In this document: positions 44,401 through 53,065 of the stretch, in pieces
Layout of the letters: each line of letters begins with the position of its first letter
How positions within the stretch are numbered: the first letter of the stretch is position 1
Source of the DNA: Roseibium marinum
GTDB taxonomy: Bacteria; Pseudomonadota; Alphaproteobacteria; Rhizobiales; Stappiaceae
Length of the DNA stretch: 64,000 nucleotides
Reading direction: 5' to 3'
Assembly (NCBI RefSeq): GCF_002906165.1
Contig: NZ_PPCN01000010.1
Coordinates: forward strand, 186,001-250,000
Program-made: the position numbers and the translations under genes
Notes under the pieces: generated by a model
What the model was told of the DNA's origin: nothing
The model's database searches: none
Seen by the model: only the letters and a program-made list of their open reading frames with translations

Positions 44401-45768
44401 GTCAGCCGTACCATTCCCCTGCAAAGACACCGGGCCCGACAGCGGAGCGGTTTCTTTCGTCAGTCCTTCCAGTCCGGCAATCGCGAGAGAAAAGCGGAAC
44501 GGGGAGGTCATGACGGTGGGGGTAAGGTTGGCGCCCGAGCCCGAAGCCTTGAGATCCATCTCGCCCGTCCGGACTTCCGCCGTTTGAAAGGACGCAATGC
44601 TCACTTCGCTCGACCAGTCTGCGGATGATCGCTGGCCGGAAACGGTAAAATCGGCTTTCACCGGGCCGAAAGCAATCCGCCGGTTGGCCAGTTCAACGGC
44701 AATCAGGGCGTTTTCGCCCGCGCTCACCGAAAGGTTTGCGGTGGCGTTGATTTCCGCGCTGGTGAGGTCTGCGCTGGCGTTAAGAGAGACGGTTCGGGTG
44801 GTAAGGGCGAGCTGAGCCGATTGCGGGGCGAAATCGCCGGAAAACCGGGCTTGCCCGGAAGCGTTCGTGGTGCCGAGTAAAAAGGCCTGGACTTCGGGTG
44901 GCGCCAGGGGGGCGAGATCGCCGTCCAGATCGAAGGATAGATGCCGGCCGCCGGTGTCTTCCTCGATTCTTGCGGAACCGGTAACAGTTGTTCGTCCGTC
45001 GAGAGCCAGGTTGAGCTTGGCCGCCCAGTTGGTCAAGGGGCCGTCGCCTTTCAGCTCAAGGCGCAGGGCCGGAAGGTCCGGGACCTCAAGCAGACGGGCA
45101 GCCAAACCTCCGCGTGGCTCCGACACTGTGATGTCGAAGGCAAGTTTTTCTGCTGCAGGTTCGAATTCCGCGGCGGCGATCAGACCGGCGTCGACACCGT
45201 CGATCCGGTGGACGTCGAGATGAGCGGTGAGGAGGGCGGGGTTGGCAGCGAAGGCACCGGATCCGGAGGCGTTCAGAGAAACGGGTGTTCCGAGCAGTGC
45301 CGGCCCAAGATTGATTTCCCCAAGACGGAAACTGTCCAGAGTGACATCGACGGGCAGCGAGAAACCGGTAGAACCATCGCTTTTGGAACTGGCGCTGGCG
45401 GCTTCGTCCTGCGGGGCTGAGGGCTGTCTTTCCAGATCGACCTGGCCTGCTGTCACGCTGGAGATGTCCAGCTCGCCTGAAATGAGCTGCAACGGGTTCC
45501 AGCTAAGAGTGATCCGGTCGGCGGCCAACCAGACGCCGGCCTCATCGGCAACTGTCAGTCGCTCAAGTCCGCCGTTGAGTCCGAAGCCGAGATAAAGGCC
45601 TTCGACCCTGACTATCCGTCCGTCCGTGGAGACAAGGTTGCTGACGACACCCGAAACAAAAGCCCGGCCGGCCGATACCTGCATTGCAGCGATCGCGAGA
45701 ATCGGAACGATAATCGCGAGCGCGATCAGGAATCCGAAGATCCGTAATGAAAGCTTTAGAAAACGCAT
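41422..45768 (-). CDS. tamB: Translocation and assembly module subunit TamB
   Basis: 1448 residues: an inner-membrane anchor (residues 10-30, FLIALAIIVPILAIAA), a very long beta-rich periplasmic region with many repeated strands, and the conserved DUF490/TamB C-terminal domain ending FFEKEY. It spans the periplasm and works with TamA in outer-membrane protein insertion or in phospholipid transport to the outer membrane. It begins 5 bp after the tamA stop, so the two are cotranslated. The length is typical for alphaproteobacteria. The sequence is unusually rich in Ala, Ser, Gly and Thr. Confidence 0.93.
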   Translation of the reverse strand: MRFLKLSLRIFGFLIALAIIVPILAIAAMQVSAGRAFVSGVVSNLVSTDGRIVRVEGLYLGFGLNGGLERLTVADEAGVWLAADRITLSWNPLQLISGELDISSVTAGQVDLERQPSAPQDEAASASSKSDGSTGFSLPVDVTLDSFRLGEINLGPALLGTPVSLNASGSGAFAANPALLTAHLDVHRIDGVDAGLIAAAEFEPAAEKLAFDITVSEPRGGLAARLLEVPDLPALRLELKGDGPLTNWAAKLNLALDGRTTVTGSARIEEDTGGRHLSFDLDGDLAPLAPPEVQAFLLGTTNASGQARFSGDFAPQSAQLALTTRTVSLNASADLTSAEINATANLSVSAGENALIAVELANRRIAFGPVKADFTVSGQRSSADWSSEVSIASFQTAEVRTGEMDLKASGSGANLTPTVMTSPFRFSLAIAGLEGLTKETAPLSGPVSLQGNGTADGKNKSLQIAGFSVSTTAGQANLTDSEISASKIDARGRLSVPDLAMFSGLAGRNLAGSLAGTFSADLDPDTLTGSATGALVLRELKTDVSQADALLTGESNVDLTLDLAGRDDVTVKSLAVKNEALEIRGNAHYQKASLTSDLTVRLEDLSKVDPRLEGGLALDVRSSGPLGALEVQANATSQQILLAGTPLDDLSFSADATADPAAPTAAVKGTASLNGQPIAVDVVLTSKDGGADVEPLSIRLAGNTVTGALSIADVDKPVETLKGDLKIDAPDLASLSPLLLTDISGRLQGTLSANPQDRTLAVDVTGADIGIPSVSFSNLKLKANVAAPYAPENITADIQLAGLLTDATPIHSADISVTPDGDGTAITAQVAMDRDNRDGLTLKARVSELDSGAYVLALQELALHYQGLTSALKQPTTISYSGGEAIIDPLELRLGNGSLSVAGKAGQSLDLTAKLKSVPLNLANAFLPSLGLGGTLSGSVAAKGSASSPEAEWTVTGASLTSSDLSNNSLTALDLTSSGSLKSNEITQTTRVSDPNGLNLTAAGTIGLSRPNALSISLEGTVPLAVVRRPLLDAGLRGEGSISLQGTVTGNVADPSYQITATPADLKITSLTTGLTAQNIGGTVSVSSDQAVLNGIAGDLATGGTFSAEGTVGMKDGLTADIALKLNNGRYVDPGLVTADIDADLKISGPLASPAGSALIDGKVTINKADISIPENLPGAIPPVDVRHVNASKAVQQQAAELGGGSRQTGTQERRFPPRLDILLSAPGRIFVRGRGLDAELQGELKIVGTTTAPQAIGAFSLRRGQLDILTRRLLFSHGTATFEGSLTPVIDFAATTSVSDTTITVSVSGAADDPQIAFTSSPELPQDEVLALLLFGKSVGNLSPTQIARLAAAIATLTGGNDNGPLASIRKSLGLDAIDVNTNGENGPSVSVGKYINDNIYLGVEQGTGTSSSRVQVDIDLNRGLKVRGEVGADGSSKAGIFFEKEY

Positions 45769-45773
45769 ATGCG

Positions 45774-47696
45774 CTAAAACGCCTGGCTCAAACCGACATA
45801 AAGGGCGAAATCCGGGTCACCCGGTCCCGGATCCAGAGGTATGGCCGCATCGATGCGAAGCGGTCCTATAGGGGTAAAGTAGCGCAGCCCGGCACCTACG
45901 CCCACCTTGAGGCCCTCAGAAAAGTCGGGAAAACTGTTCTCATACGCGTTTCCGGCATCCACAAATCCAACGACACCGATCGTTTCGGTCATTCTGACGC
46001 GAACTTCTCCGGACAATTCGATGAGGGAGCGGCCTCCCGTTACTTCGCCATCCACACGCGGACCGACATTGCGGTAGGCATATCCGCGGATCGAGCCGCC
46101 ACCGCCGGCAATGTAACGCCGGCTTGCCGGGACAGCTTCGACGGAGGGCGCGAAAATGGAGCCCGCGGTGACTTTGCCGGCAAGGATGAAGCGTTTGGAT
46201 TCATCCAGTGCGTAGTAGCTTGAAACCGTGCCTTTCACGAACCCCATGGCGTTGGCATTCAGCGTGTCATATGCCGGTTCCGCGAAGAACGCGGCAAAGA
46301 CCCCTTTGGACGGGTTCAGAAGATTGTCCCTGTTGTCGAAGGTCAGGTCGGCAGGCAATCCGACGAGCAGATAGTCGCTGTCCCCGAAGACGTCCTCTTC
46401 ATTGGCATAGAAGACCTCTGCGCCCGCACGGCCCTTGAGCTGATCCGTGAATTGGCGGTTCAGATAAGCATCATAGGTAATGGTGCGGCTTAAATAGGCA
46501 TCGGGATTTTCCTGCCGCGCGCCCAGGCTCGTTGAAAAACTGGTCAGGGGACCGAACACTCCGGGTTTTTCAAAGGCAATGCGTGCGGAATATTCGAGGC
46601 TCTCCAGGCTTTCGTTACCGAGCCGGCCGACGGATCCTTCGATCGACAGCAGTTCACCGCGGCCGAACAGGTTTCTGCGCCGCCAATAGGATTCCACTCC
46701 GAAGCCTTCCGTGCTGGACCAGGAAGCCCCCGCACCGATCACATGACGTTTGCGCTCAGTCACCTCAATGGTGATCGGCATTGTGCCGTCCGGGCCTTCG
46801 ATGTCACCCTCGACCAACCGGACCGATGAAAAAATACCGAGGTCATTCAGTCGCTTGCGGGTGCGTGCAAGGTCCTCCGGGGAATAGAGTTCACCTTCCG
46901 GCAACATCGCCTGCTGAACGACAAATGCCGGATCGGTCACTTTCGTTCCGCTGACTGAGACGGCGCCGAAACGGGCCTTGGGACCGGCATCCGCGATCAG
47001 GGTGACGGCGAGACTGTTGGTGCTGTGATCGGCCGTAATCCTCCGCTCGGCGATTTTAGCCTTCGGATAACCACGTCCGCGCAGGACGGAGACCATGCGG
47101 CTTTCCGCTTTCAGGATCTCATCGGAAGCTGCCACCTCGCCGGGAGAAAGCCCCCAGAAAGCCGGATCTGTGGAAAGGTCCGATCCGCGCGAGGAAATCG
47201 AAATGTCCGCGAAGGTGAACACGGGACCCGGATCCACCAGAATGATCACGCTGACCGGACGAGCCTCGGGTAAATCGGACTGCTCCAGGGCCGTCTCGAG
47301 CGGGATACCCGCGAGCATGATTTCGACTGTTCCACCATAGCGGCCAATTGCGTAAAGCTGTGCGATCAGGCGTTCGCGGTCGGAGAGCGCGCGTGCCAGC
47401 AATCCGGCTTCTCCGGAAGGGGGGCGGTCCTTTTGCTGCATCAGGAGCGATGCATCCCTCAATTCCGTCGCTATACGTTCATTGTCGTTTGAGACGGTGA
47501 GTTCGGGTTCGTAGGAAATGGGGTCCGGAACGGCCTCGGAATTTTCTTCAGAAGATCCGAAGGGTTTCCAGCCGAAAAGTTCGAAAGAATGAGCCGATTG
47601 CGGTGCTGCCGTCAGTACCGTGAAAATCAGTCCGGCCTGGAGGAGGCGTCTGGCAGCACAAAACGCACCGCGCGCCGGCAAGCCGGCCAGTGTCAT
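45774..47696 (-). CDS. tamA: Outer-membrane assembly protein TamA (BamA/Omp85 family)
   Basis: About 640 residues. An export signal near the N-terminus leads to POTRA domains in the middle third (for example ISISSRG and GAVSVSG strands) and a C-terminal 16-strand barrel with RRYIAGGGGSIRGYAYR, the conserved lock motif of Omp85 proteins, and LSQAF at the end. It forms the TAM with TamB, encoded 5 bp downstream. The start is uncertain: GTG at 47756 or ATG at 47696; I used the ATG, which leaves a signal peptide ending near QSAHS. Confidence 0.9.
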   Translation of the reverse strand: MTLAGLPARGAFCAARRLLQAGLIFTVLTAAPQSAHSFELFGWKPFGSSEENSEAVPDPISYEPELTVSNDNERIATELRDASLLMQQKDRPPSGEAGLLARALSDRERLIAQLYAIGRYGGTVEIMLAGIPLETALEQSDLPEARPVSVIILVDPGPVFTFADISISSRGSDLSTDPAFWGLSPGEVAASDEILKAESRMVSVLRGRGYPKAKIAERRITADHSTNSLAVTLIADAGPKARFGAVSVSGTKVTDPAFVVQQAMLPEGELYSPEDLARTRKRLNDLGIFSSVRLVEGDIEGPDGTMPITIEVTERKRHVIGAGASWSSTEGFGVESYWRRRNLFGRGELLSIEGSVGRLGNESLESLEYSARIAFEKPGVFGPLTSFSTSLGARQENPDAYLSRTITYDAYLNRQFTDQLKGRAGAEVFYANEEDVFGDSDYLLVGLPADLTFDNRDNLLNPSKGVFAAFFAEPAYDTLNANAMGFVKGTVSSYYALDESKRFILAGKVTAGSIFAPSVEAVPASRRYIAGGGGSIRGYAYRNVGPRVDGEVTGGRSLIELSGEVRVRMTETIGVVGFVDAGNAYENSFPDFSEGLKVGVGAGLRYFTPIGPLRIDAAIPLDPGPGDPDFALYVGLSQAF

Positions 47697-48042
47697 CAAA
47701 GCGTAACCACGCGCACCCGAATCAAAGCCGGGTTTGCAGGACGGTAGACCCTTCACTTACTGCCGCCTGACGGTTTGGCATGGCCGGATTGCCTCGGTGC
47801 GACCTGTCACAATCAAGCCAAACTGCATACGCAGCCCCTACGTTTCTCACGTTAGGTCAACCACGGTTAATGTACTCTCAACACGATAGATCATGGCGTC
47901 GCGGGCAGCGCAAGTGCGCAGGCGCTACAACGACTTCGCTCGAACAGGTGTTGCCGCGGCCACAAGCGGTGCAACCTTCGTTCGAAGGAACAAGGATTGC
48001 TCGAGCATTTCAAGTTCGATCGGTTTTGCTATGGAAAGATCC
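47697..48042. other. Intergenic region upstream of tamA
   Basis: About 345 bp without a supported gene, between the end of folD (minus strand, 48043) and tamA. If tamA starts at the GTG at 47756, its first codons lie here. Short plus-strand frames in 47780-48096 have no recognisable content. Confidence 0.5.
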
Positions 48043-48954
48043 CTAGAACAACGGGTCTTCTTCCTGAAGGTTGAGCAGGCGCCGTGCGGCGGTTAGCGTG
48101 TTGACCATCAACATGGCGATGGTCATCGGCCCGACACCGCCGGGAACCGGCGTGATTGCGCCTGCATGTTCCAGCGCTTCTTCGAAGGCGACATCGCCGA
48201 CAAGCCGGCTCTTGCCCTCGCCGCGCTCAGGCGCGGGAATACGGTTGATACCCACGTCGATCACCGTCGCCCCCTGTCCGATCCAGTCCCCCCCGATTAT
48301 CTGGGGACGGCCGACTGCGGCGACGACAATGTCGGCCGCGCGCACGACATCGGGCAGGTTTCTGGTCCGGCTGTGGGCGATTGTGACGGTGCAGCTCTCC
48401 TGCAGCAAAAGGCTGGCCATGGGTTTGCCGACAATGTTGGATCGTCCCACCACGACGGCGTTCTGCCCGGCAAGCGTGTCCCCCAGCGTCCGTTTCAGGA
48501 GAACCAGACAACCCGCTGGCGTGCAGGGAACCAGCGCGCTGGCCCGTTCTCCGGCGGTCAGAAGGCCGACATTGACGGGATGGAACCCGTCGACATCCTT
48601 TTCCGGCCGGATCAGGCGAAGCACCTTGCTTTCGTCGATATGCCCGGGCAGAGGCAACTGCACCAGAATGCCGTGAATGTCCGGGTCGTTGTTGAGCTTG
48701 TCGACGAGCGAAAGAACATCCGCTTCGCTGGTCTCTGCGGGAAGCGTATGCTTGAGCGAATGAAAACCGCAGGCTTCCGCCGCCCGGTCCTTGTTGCGCA
48801 CATAGACCTGGCTTGCCGGATCTTCCCCGACCAGCACGACTGCAAGGCCTGGACGCACACCGCTGGTCTCAAGCAGCGCCGCCGCCCGGCGGGTGATTTC
48901 TTCGCGAACCGTTTCCGCGATCGCCTTGCCGTCAATGATCTGTGCCTCGGGCAT
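48043..48954 (-). CDS. folD: Methylenetetrahydrofolate dehydrogenase/cyclohydrolase FolD
   Basis: 303 residues, normal length. FolD interconverts methylene-, methenyl- and formyl-tetrahydrofolate, supplying one-carbon units. Motifs: [16 protein letters not shown] with the catalytic lysine, [13 protein letters not shown], the NADP-binding [16 protein letters not shown] and [14 protein letters not shown] near the C-terminus. AAGGAAGC precedes the ATG. Formaldehyde or one-carbon products of the demethylases at 1-6 kb would feed this pathway, but there is no genetic link here. Confidence 0.95.
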   Translation of the reverse strand: MPEAQIIDGKAIAETVREEITRRAAALLETSGVRPGLAVVLVGEDPASQVYVRNKDRAAEACGFHSLKHTLPAETSEADVLSLVDKLNNDPDIHGILVQLPLPGHIDESKVLRLIRPEKDVDGFHPVNVGLLTAGERASALVPCTPAGCLVLLKRTLGDTLAGQNAVVVGRSNIVGKPMASLLLQESCTVTIAHSRTRNLPDVVRAADIVVAAVGRPQIIGGDWIGQGATVIDVGINRIPAPERGEGKSRLVGDVAFEEALEHAGAITPVPGGVGPMTIAMLMVNTLTAARRLLNLQEEDPLF

Positions 48955-49099
48955 TCCGCTTCCTTGTTACTGTGTCCATGAGCTGAAATCCGGATTCGAC
49001 GACAAGCTATAGATTGCCGTGAGCAATTGAAAAAGACGGTTTGCGTCTTTTCCTGCTCCCGTTTCGTCATTAACGCCTGATACAGGCCGTCGCATTCCT

Positions 49100-50284
49100 T
49101 TAAAGAGACTTCGCAAATGCGCTCAATTCGGAAATTGCGCAAACGATGTGATAGAGCGAACTGGCCGGGGCCGGCTCGTCGAGAAACTGGCCCTCCGAAG
49201 TGAGCTTGTCGTGCCAGAGACCGTCCGGCACACCTTTGAAGTAGATCTGCAGCGCATGCACCGCATCCGGTATATCGGCGAGATAGGCTTCTCTCTCGGC
49301 CCCGGTCGAGATCCGCGCCAAAGCGACTGCCGCCTTGATCCATTCGGTTTGTCCCCAAAGCCGGGCAACCGGATCGCGGACGGTGAAATCGTCGTTCAGC
49401 GCCATGAAGGCCACGCCTCGGCTTTCGTCGATGCCGTATGTCCAGCCGATGTCATAAAGGCGCCTTGCGGCGATAAGGGCGCCCGCATCGTTTCGCGATT
49501 GTCCCCAACCCGCCAGCAGCCAGGCCCATTCGAACTGATGTCCGGGTTCCATCACCCGGCCCTTGTCGCCGGGCATCGGCGTCCAGTCCAGATCGAAGAA
49601 TTCACGCAGGCCGCCGTTCACGGGATCGATAAACCGGGTCAGCGCAAGTTCGGCGATTTCATCCGAGAGGTCTCTCCAGACCGGATCGTCGGATATAACT
49701 TCCCAGGCGAGGCACGCCTCGAACAGGTGCATGTGCGGATTGGAGCAAAGTGGCGCCTTGTCCGGTTGGGCCTCCCGGAAACCGGCTTCAGAATGACGGT
49801 AATTCTCGAACAGAAAATTGAGAAGATTTAAGGCCTGTGCGGCTGCCGAGGCCCTGCGTTCGGGGGGCGCCGCCGCTATCTGGGCGAATCCCAGCAGGGC
49901 GAAGGCCTGATTGTAGAGGTCGAACGAAGGATCCGTGATGCGGTTTTCCATATCCACGGCACCAGCGAAATAGCCTGCATCTGTCAGGAACGCTTTCCCG
50001 TGCCAATCCGACAGCTTTATCGCAAGCTCACCGGCCGGACCCGCCCAGCCAAGTTTTGCACCTTCCAGAAAAGAATAAATCTGCCGGGGAACGACACGCG
50101 CCCGGCGCGGAACTGGAACCGCCCGCATGCTTGCCAAGTCGATTGCTTCGAAACACTCACCAGTCACAAGGTCAGCGCCTGCTGCAAACCAGACAGGAAG
50201 AGCTTTTTCTGTCAGCCACCTAGTTAAATTTTCAGAGGATTTCTTTACTGTTTCACGGATTGTGGTCAGGTCGTTTGCGGTCAT
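49100..50284 (-). CDS. AGE family sugar isomerase/epimerase
   Basis: 394 residues with the alpha/alpha-barrel signature of the N-acylglucosamine 2-epimerase family: NPHMHLFEACLAW, EPGHQFEWAWLLAGW and SSLYHIVCAISE carry the active-site histidines. Members isomerise mannose to fructose, epimerise GlcNAc to ManNAc, or act on sulfoquinovose or mannose-6-phosphate. It is divergent from the capsule operon by 225 bp, so sugar supply for capsule is a reasonable guess, not shown. GAGGAC upstream fixes the start at ATG 50284; an ATG at 50296 has none. Confidence 0.85.
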   Translation of the reverse strand: MTANDLTTIRETVKKSSENLTRWLTEKALPVWFAAGADLVTGECFEAIDLASMRAVPVPRRARVVPRQIYSFLEGAKLGWAGPAGELAIKLSDWHGKAFLTDAGYFAGAVDMENRITDPSFDLYNQAFALLGFAQIAAAPPERRASAAAQALNLLNFLFENYRHSEAGFREAQPDKAPLCSNPHMHLFEACLAWEVISDDPVWRDLSDEIAELALTRFIDPVNGGLREFFDLDWTPMPGDKGRVMEPGHQFEWAWLLAGWGQSRNDAGALIAARRLYDIGWTYGIDESRGVAFMALNDDFTVRDPVARLWGQTEWIKAAVALARISTGAEREAYLADIPDAVHALQIYFKGVPDGLWHDKLTSEGQFLDEPAPASSLYHIVCAISELSAFAKSL

Positions 50285-50509
50285 CGATGTCCTCATCGGG
50301 AGCGGGGAAAAACCGGGTCACTAGCGCGTTGTGTGTGCCGATCTTAGGACGATAAATCGGAAATTAATCAATTCACTAGGAAAAAGAGGTGTACTGTTAC
50401 AGCAAAGTCACAGGTGGGACATTTCTCCTGGGAATAAGGCTGTTGCGTCTTGGACATGACGGCAAGAGGATGCTACCAGACGGACAGCAAACGGGTGGAT
50501 CGGGATCTA

Positions 50510-51640
50510 ATGCGAATTTTGTCAGTACTGGTGGTTGCGGGGGCGTTGTTCGGATGTTCCGCTCTACCCGGAGACGGGCCGGCCGCGATTAATATTACCT
50601 CGCAGGATGTTGAGGAAAGCGCCAAGGCTGGCGATTATACCGTCGTAGTACTGGAAGCGACAAATATCGATCTGGTCAAGGCCTATCGGCCCCTTGCATT
50701 CGCAAACCAGTTCCATGGCGTCGGCAGCGGCGGTTCGTCGTCCCTGCTCGGTGTCGGTGACACACTTGTTGTCACTATCTGGGAAGCGTCTCCCGACGGC
50801 TTGTTTTCCAGCGGTGGGGGTGGGTCGAGCCAGATTCCGTCCGTGGTGGATGAAAACGGTTCTATTTTCATCCCGTATGCAGGGAGCGTCCGCGCAGCCG
50901 GTCTCAGCATCGAAGGGCTGCGCCAGTCGATCCAGAAAAAACTGATCGGAAAGGCCGTAGAACCGCAGGTCCTTGTTTCACTGAAGGACAAGCTCAGCAC
51001 CACCGCGGTGGTTGTCGGAGACGTGGCGAAGCCGGGCGTTTACCCTCTGCCCCTGCGCAATACGCGTCTACTTGACCTCGTAGCCCAGGCGGGTGGGTCC
51101 CGTGAGGCCACTTACGAGACGGTCGTTACGCTGAAACGGGGAAACCGCGCCGGTACGACACGGCTGGAAGATCTCATAGATTATCCGGAAAATAACGTTC
51201 TCATTTCACCGAGCGACAACATACTGCTGTCGCATCGTCCGCGCACCTTTTCAGCTTTTGGAGCTGTGAAAGACAATCAGCTGGTTCCGTTCAGGACCAA
51301 GACCGTGACGATGGCCGAGGCGCTGGCAACGGTAGGCGGGTTACGCGATGATCGTGCCGACGCGAACGGGGTGTTCCTGTTCCGTTATGAAGATGCCGCG
51401 CTTGTCCGTAAACTTAAGCCGGCCCTCGACCAGAAGCTTTCCGGCCAGACGGCTGTTCCGATGGTCTACAAGCTAAGCCTCAGAGATCCCCAAGGCTTCT
51501 TCCTGGCTCAGAACTTCGAGATGCGGGACAAGGATATCATCTACGTCTCGAACCATCCGACCGCGGAACTCGGGAAATTCCTCCAGATCATCGCGCCGCT
51601 GATCAGCAATTACTCGACGGTACAGAGAATTTACGATTAA
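50510..51640 (+). CDS. Polysaccharide export lipoprotein, Wza/KpsD-like
   Basis: 376 residues. A lipobox (VVAGALFGC, Cys at about residue 16) follows a short hydrophobic segment, so it is an outer-membrane lipoprotein. The poly-export domain starts at LGVGDTLVVTIWEA; soluble-ligand-binding beta-grasp repeats follow (VVGDVAKPGVYPLPL, and the later AFGAVKDNQLVPF). It forms the export channel for capsule or exopolysaccharide. It begins the plus-strand run wza-kpsS-kpsS-kpsC-SDR. The transporter genes kpsM, kpsT and kpsE are not in this window. Confidence 0.9.
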   Translation: MRILSVLVVAGALFGCSALPGDGPAAINITSQDVEESAKAGDYTVVVLEATNIDLVKAYRPLAFANQFHGVGSGGSSSLLGVGDTLVVTIWEASPDGLFSSGGGGSSQIPSVVDENGSIFIPYAGSVRAAGLSIEGLRQSIQKKLIGKAVEPQVLVSLKDKLSTTAVVVGDVAKPGVYPLPLRNTRLLDLVAQAGGSREATYETVVTLKRGNRAGTTRLEDLIDYPENNVLISPSDNILLSHRPRTFSAFGAVKDNQLVPFRTKTVTMAEALATVGGLRDDRADANGVFLFRYEDAALVRKLKPALDQKLSGQTAVPMVYKLSLRDPQGFFLAQNFEMRDKDIIYVSNHPTAELGKFLQIIAPLISNYSTVQRIYD

Positions 51641-51715
51641 AGATTGCTGGTCGCAACATTCGGCGGTTCGAACCGGCTTCTCAAGCCGCCTAAGCCAGCA
51701 GATTGGCAAAACGCA

Positions 51716-53065
51716 ATGAGTCCAGTCAGCTCCATGGTGGTGCTTTTTCTGCAAGGTCCGCCCGGGATCTTTGCGCGCACGATCGCGGACAGCCTGGAGA
51801 AACGCGGCGTGCGAACCTTGCGGGTCAATCTGTCGGCAGGTGACTGGCTGGGCTGGCATGACCGCAGATGCCGCTCCTATCGTGGCAACCTTGAGAACTG
51901 GCCGAATTGGCTGCGGGACTTTTGCCGGCAGAACAGAATTACCCACATCGTCTATTACGCCGATCGCATTCCTTATCATGTCGCGGCGGCTGAGGTCGGC
52001 GCGGACTTGGGGCTAACCTGCCTGACCTTTGAAAACGGATATCTGCGGCCCGACTGGATCACTCTGGAACATTGCGGAATGTCAGCCCACTCTCTCTTTC
52101 CGGAGGATGCGGACCACATCCGCAGAAGCGGTGAGGCGCTTCCGGAAATTGATCGCCAGCCTTTGTACAAGTATCCGTTCATCAACGAAGCGGTGAACGA
52201 GGTTACTTACAATATGGCCAACGTGATTTTCGCATGGGCCTTTCCTGGTTATATACGTGACAAGCTCTATCATCCCTTCATCGACTATCTCAGCAACATT
52301 CCCCGGTTCGCGATGGCCAAGCGCCGCGACCGTCACGCCTATCATGTCATCGACGACATCATCGCTACCGGGCTTCCTTACTACGTTTTTCCCCTGCAGC
52401 TTCAGAGCGATTATCAGCTTCGTTACAATTCCCAGTACGATCATATTGCCGACGCGGCCGAGGATGTCATTCGGTCCTTTTCCCTCCATGCCCCATCGTC
52501 TGCCAGGCTGGTCTTCAAGGTTCATCCGCTTGATAACGGGATGGAGCCATGGTCGCGGATCTTGCGCACAATCGCCAAAAAACACGGCGTCAAGAAACGC
52601 GTTCTGCTTGTGGATGGCGGAAACCTGAACAGGCTGCTCAGCCATGCGGCAGGATCCCTGACCATAAACAGCACGACCGGTTTACACGCTTTGCGGGCGA
52701 ACTGTCCGACGAAAGTTCTCGGGATTGCCCTCTATGACATTGAAGGGCTTACCTGTCAGAAACCGCTGGACACATTCTGGCGTGAAGGATCGGCTCCCGA
52801 CCAGGAACTTCTGGACGCGCTGGAACGTCTGCTGGCAGCTTCGATACAGGTCAAGGGTTGCTTTTATACCAGGGAAGGCCGTGAAGCCGGCGCGGAACTG
52901 ATGGCCGAACGCATCATTGCCGGCACCGTCAATTTACCGGACGCGTTTTGCGAGGCACCTCCCAGGCTGGAAAAGGCCCGATCGCGCGGCATAGCAACAA
53001 CTTTTTGCGAGCAGCTGAAGGCGCGCGGCAAGATGGAGCGATGGACTCATGTCTGGCCCGGCTGA
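51716..53065 (+). CDS. Capsule polysaccharide biosynthesis protein, KpsS-like (copy 1)
   Basis: 449 residues from ATG 51716; an open frame extends to a TTG at 51644. KpsS family proteins add the first beta-Kdo to the lipid anchor of group 2-type capsules. Family blocks: VLFLQGPPGIFART at the N-terminus, VNLSAGDWLGWHD, YYVFPLQLQSDYQLR, LVFKVHPLDNG and LTINSTTGLHALRA. It is followed by a second, clearly related KpsS-like gene whose start overlaps it by 17 bp. The two proteins share the whole layout but are diverged, so this is an old tandem duplication and not a recent repeat. Confidence 0.88.
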   Translation: MSPVSSMVVLFLQGPPGIFARTIADSLEKRGVRTLRVNLSAGDWLGWHDRRCRSYRGNLENWPNWLRDFCRQNRITHIVYYADRIPYHVAAAEVGADLGLTCLTFENGYLRPDWITLEHCGMSAHSLFPEDADHIRRSGEALPEIDRQPLYKYPFINEAVNEVTYNMANVIFAWAFPGYIRDKLYHPFIDYLSNIPRFAMAKRRDRHAYHVIDDIIATGLPYYVFPLQLQSDYQLRYNSQYDHIADAAEDVIRSFSLHAPSSARLVFKVHPLDNGMEPWSRILRTIAKKHGVKKRVLLVDGGNLNRLLSHAAGSLTINSTTGLHALRANCPTKVLGIALYDIEGLTCQKPLDTFWREGSAPDQELLDALERLLAASIQVKGCFYTREGREAGAELMAERIIAGTVNLPDAFCEAPPRLEKARSRGIATTFCEQLKARGKMERWTHVWPG

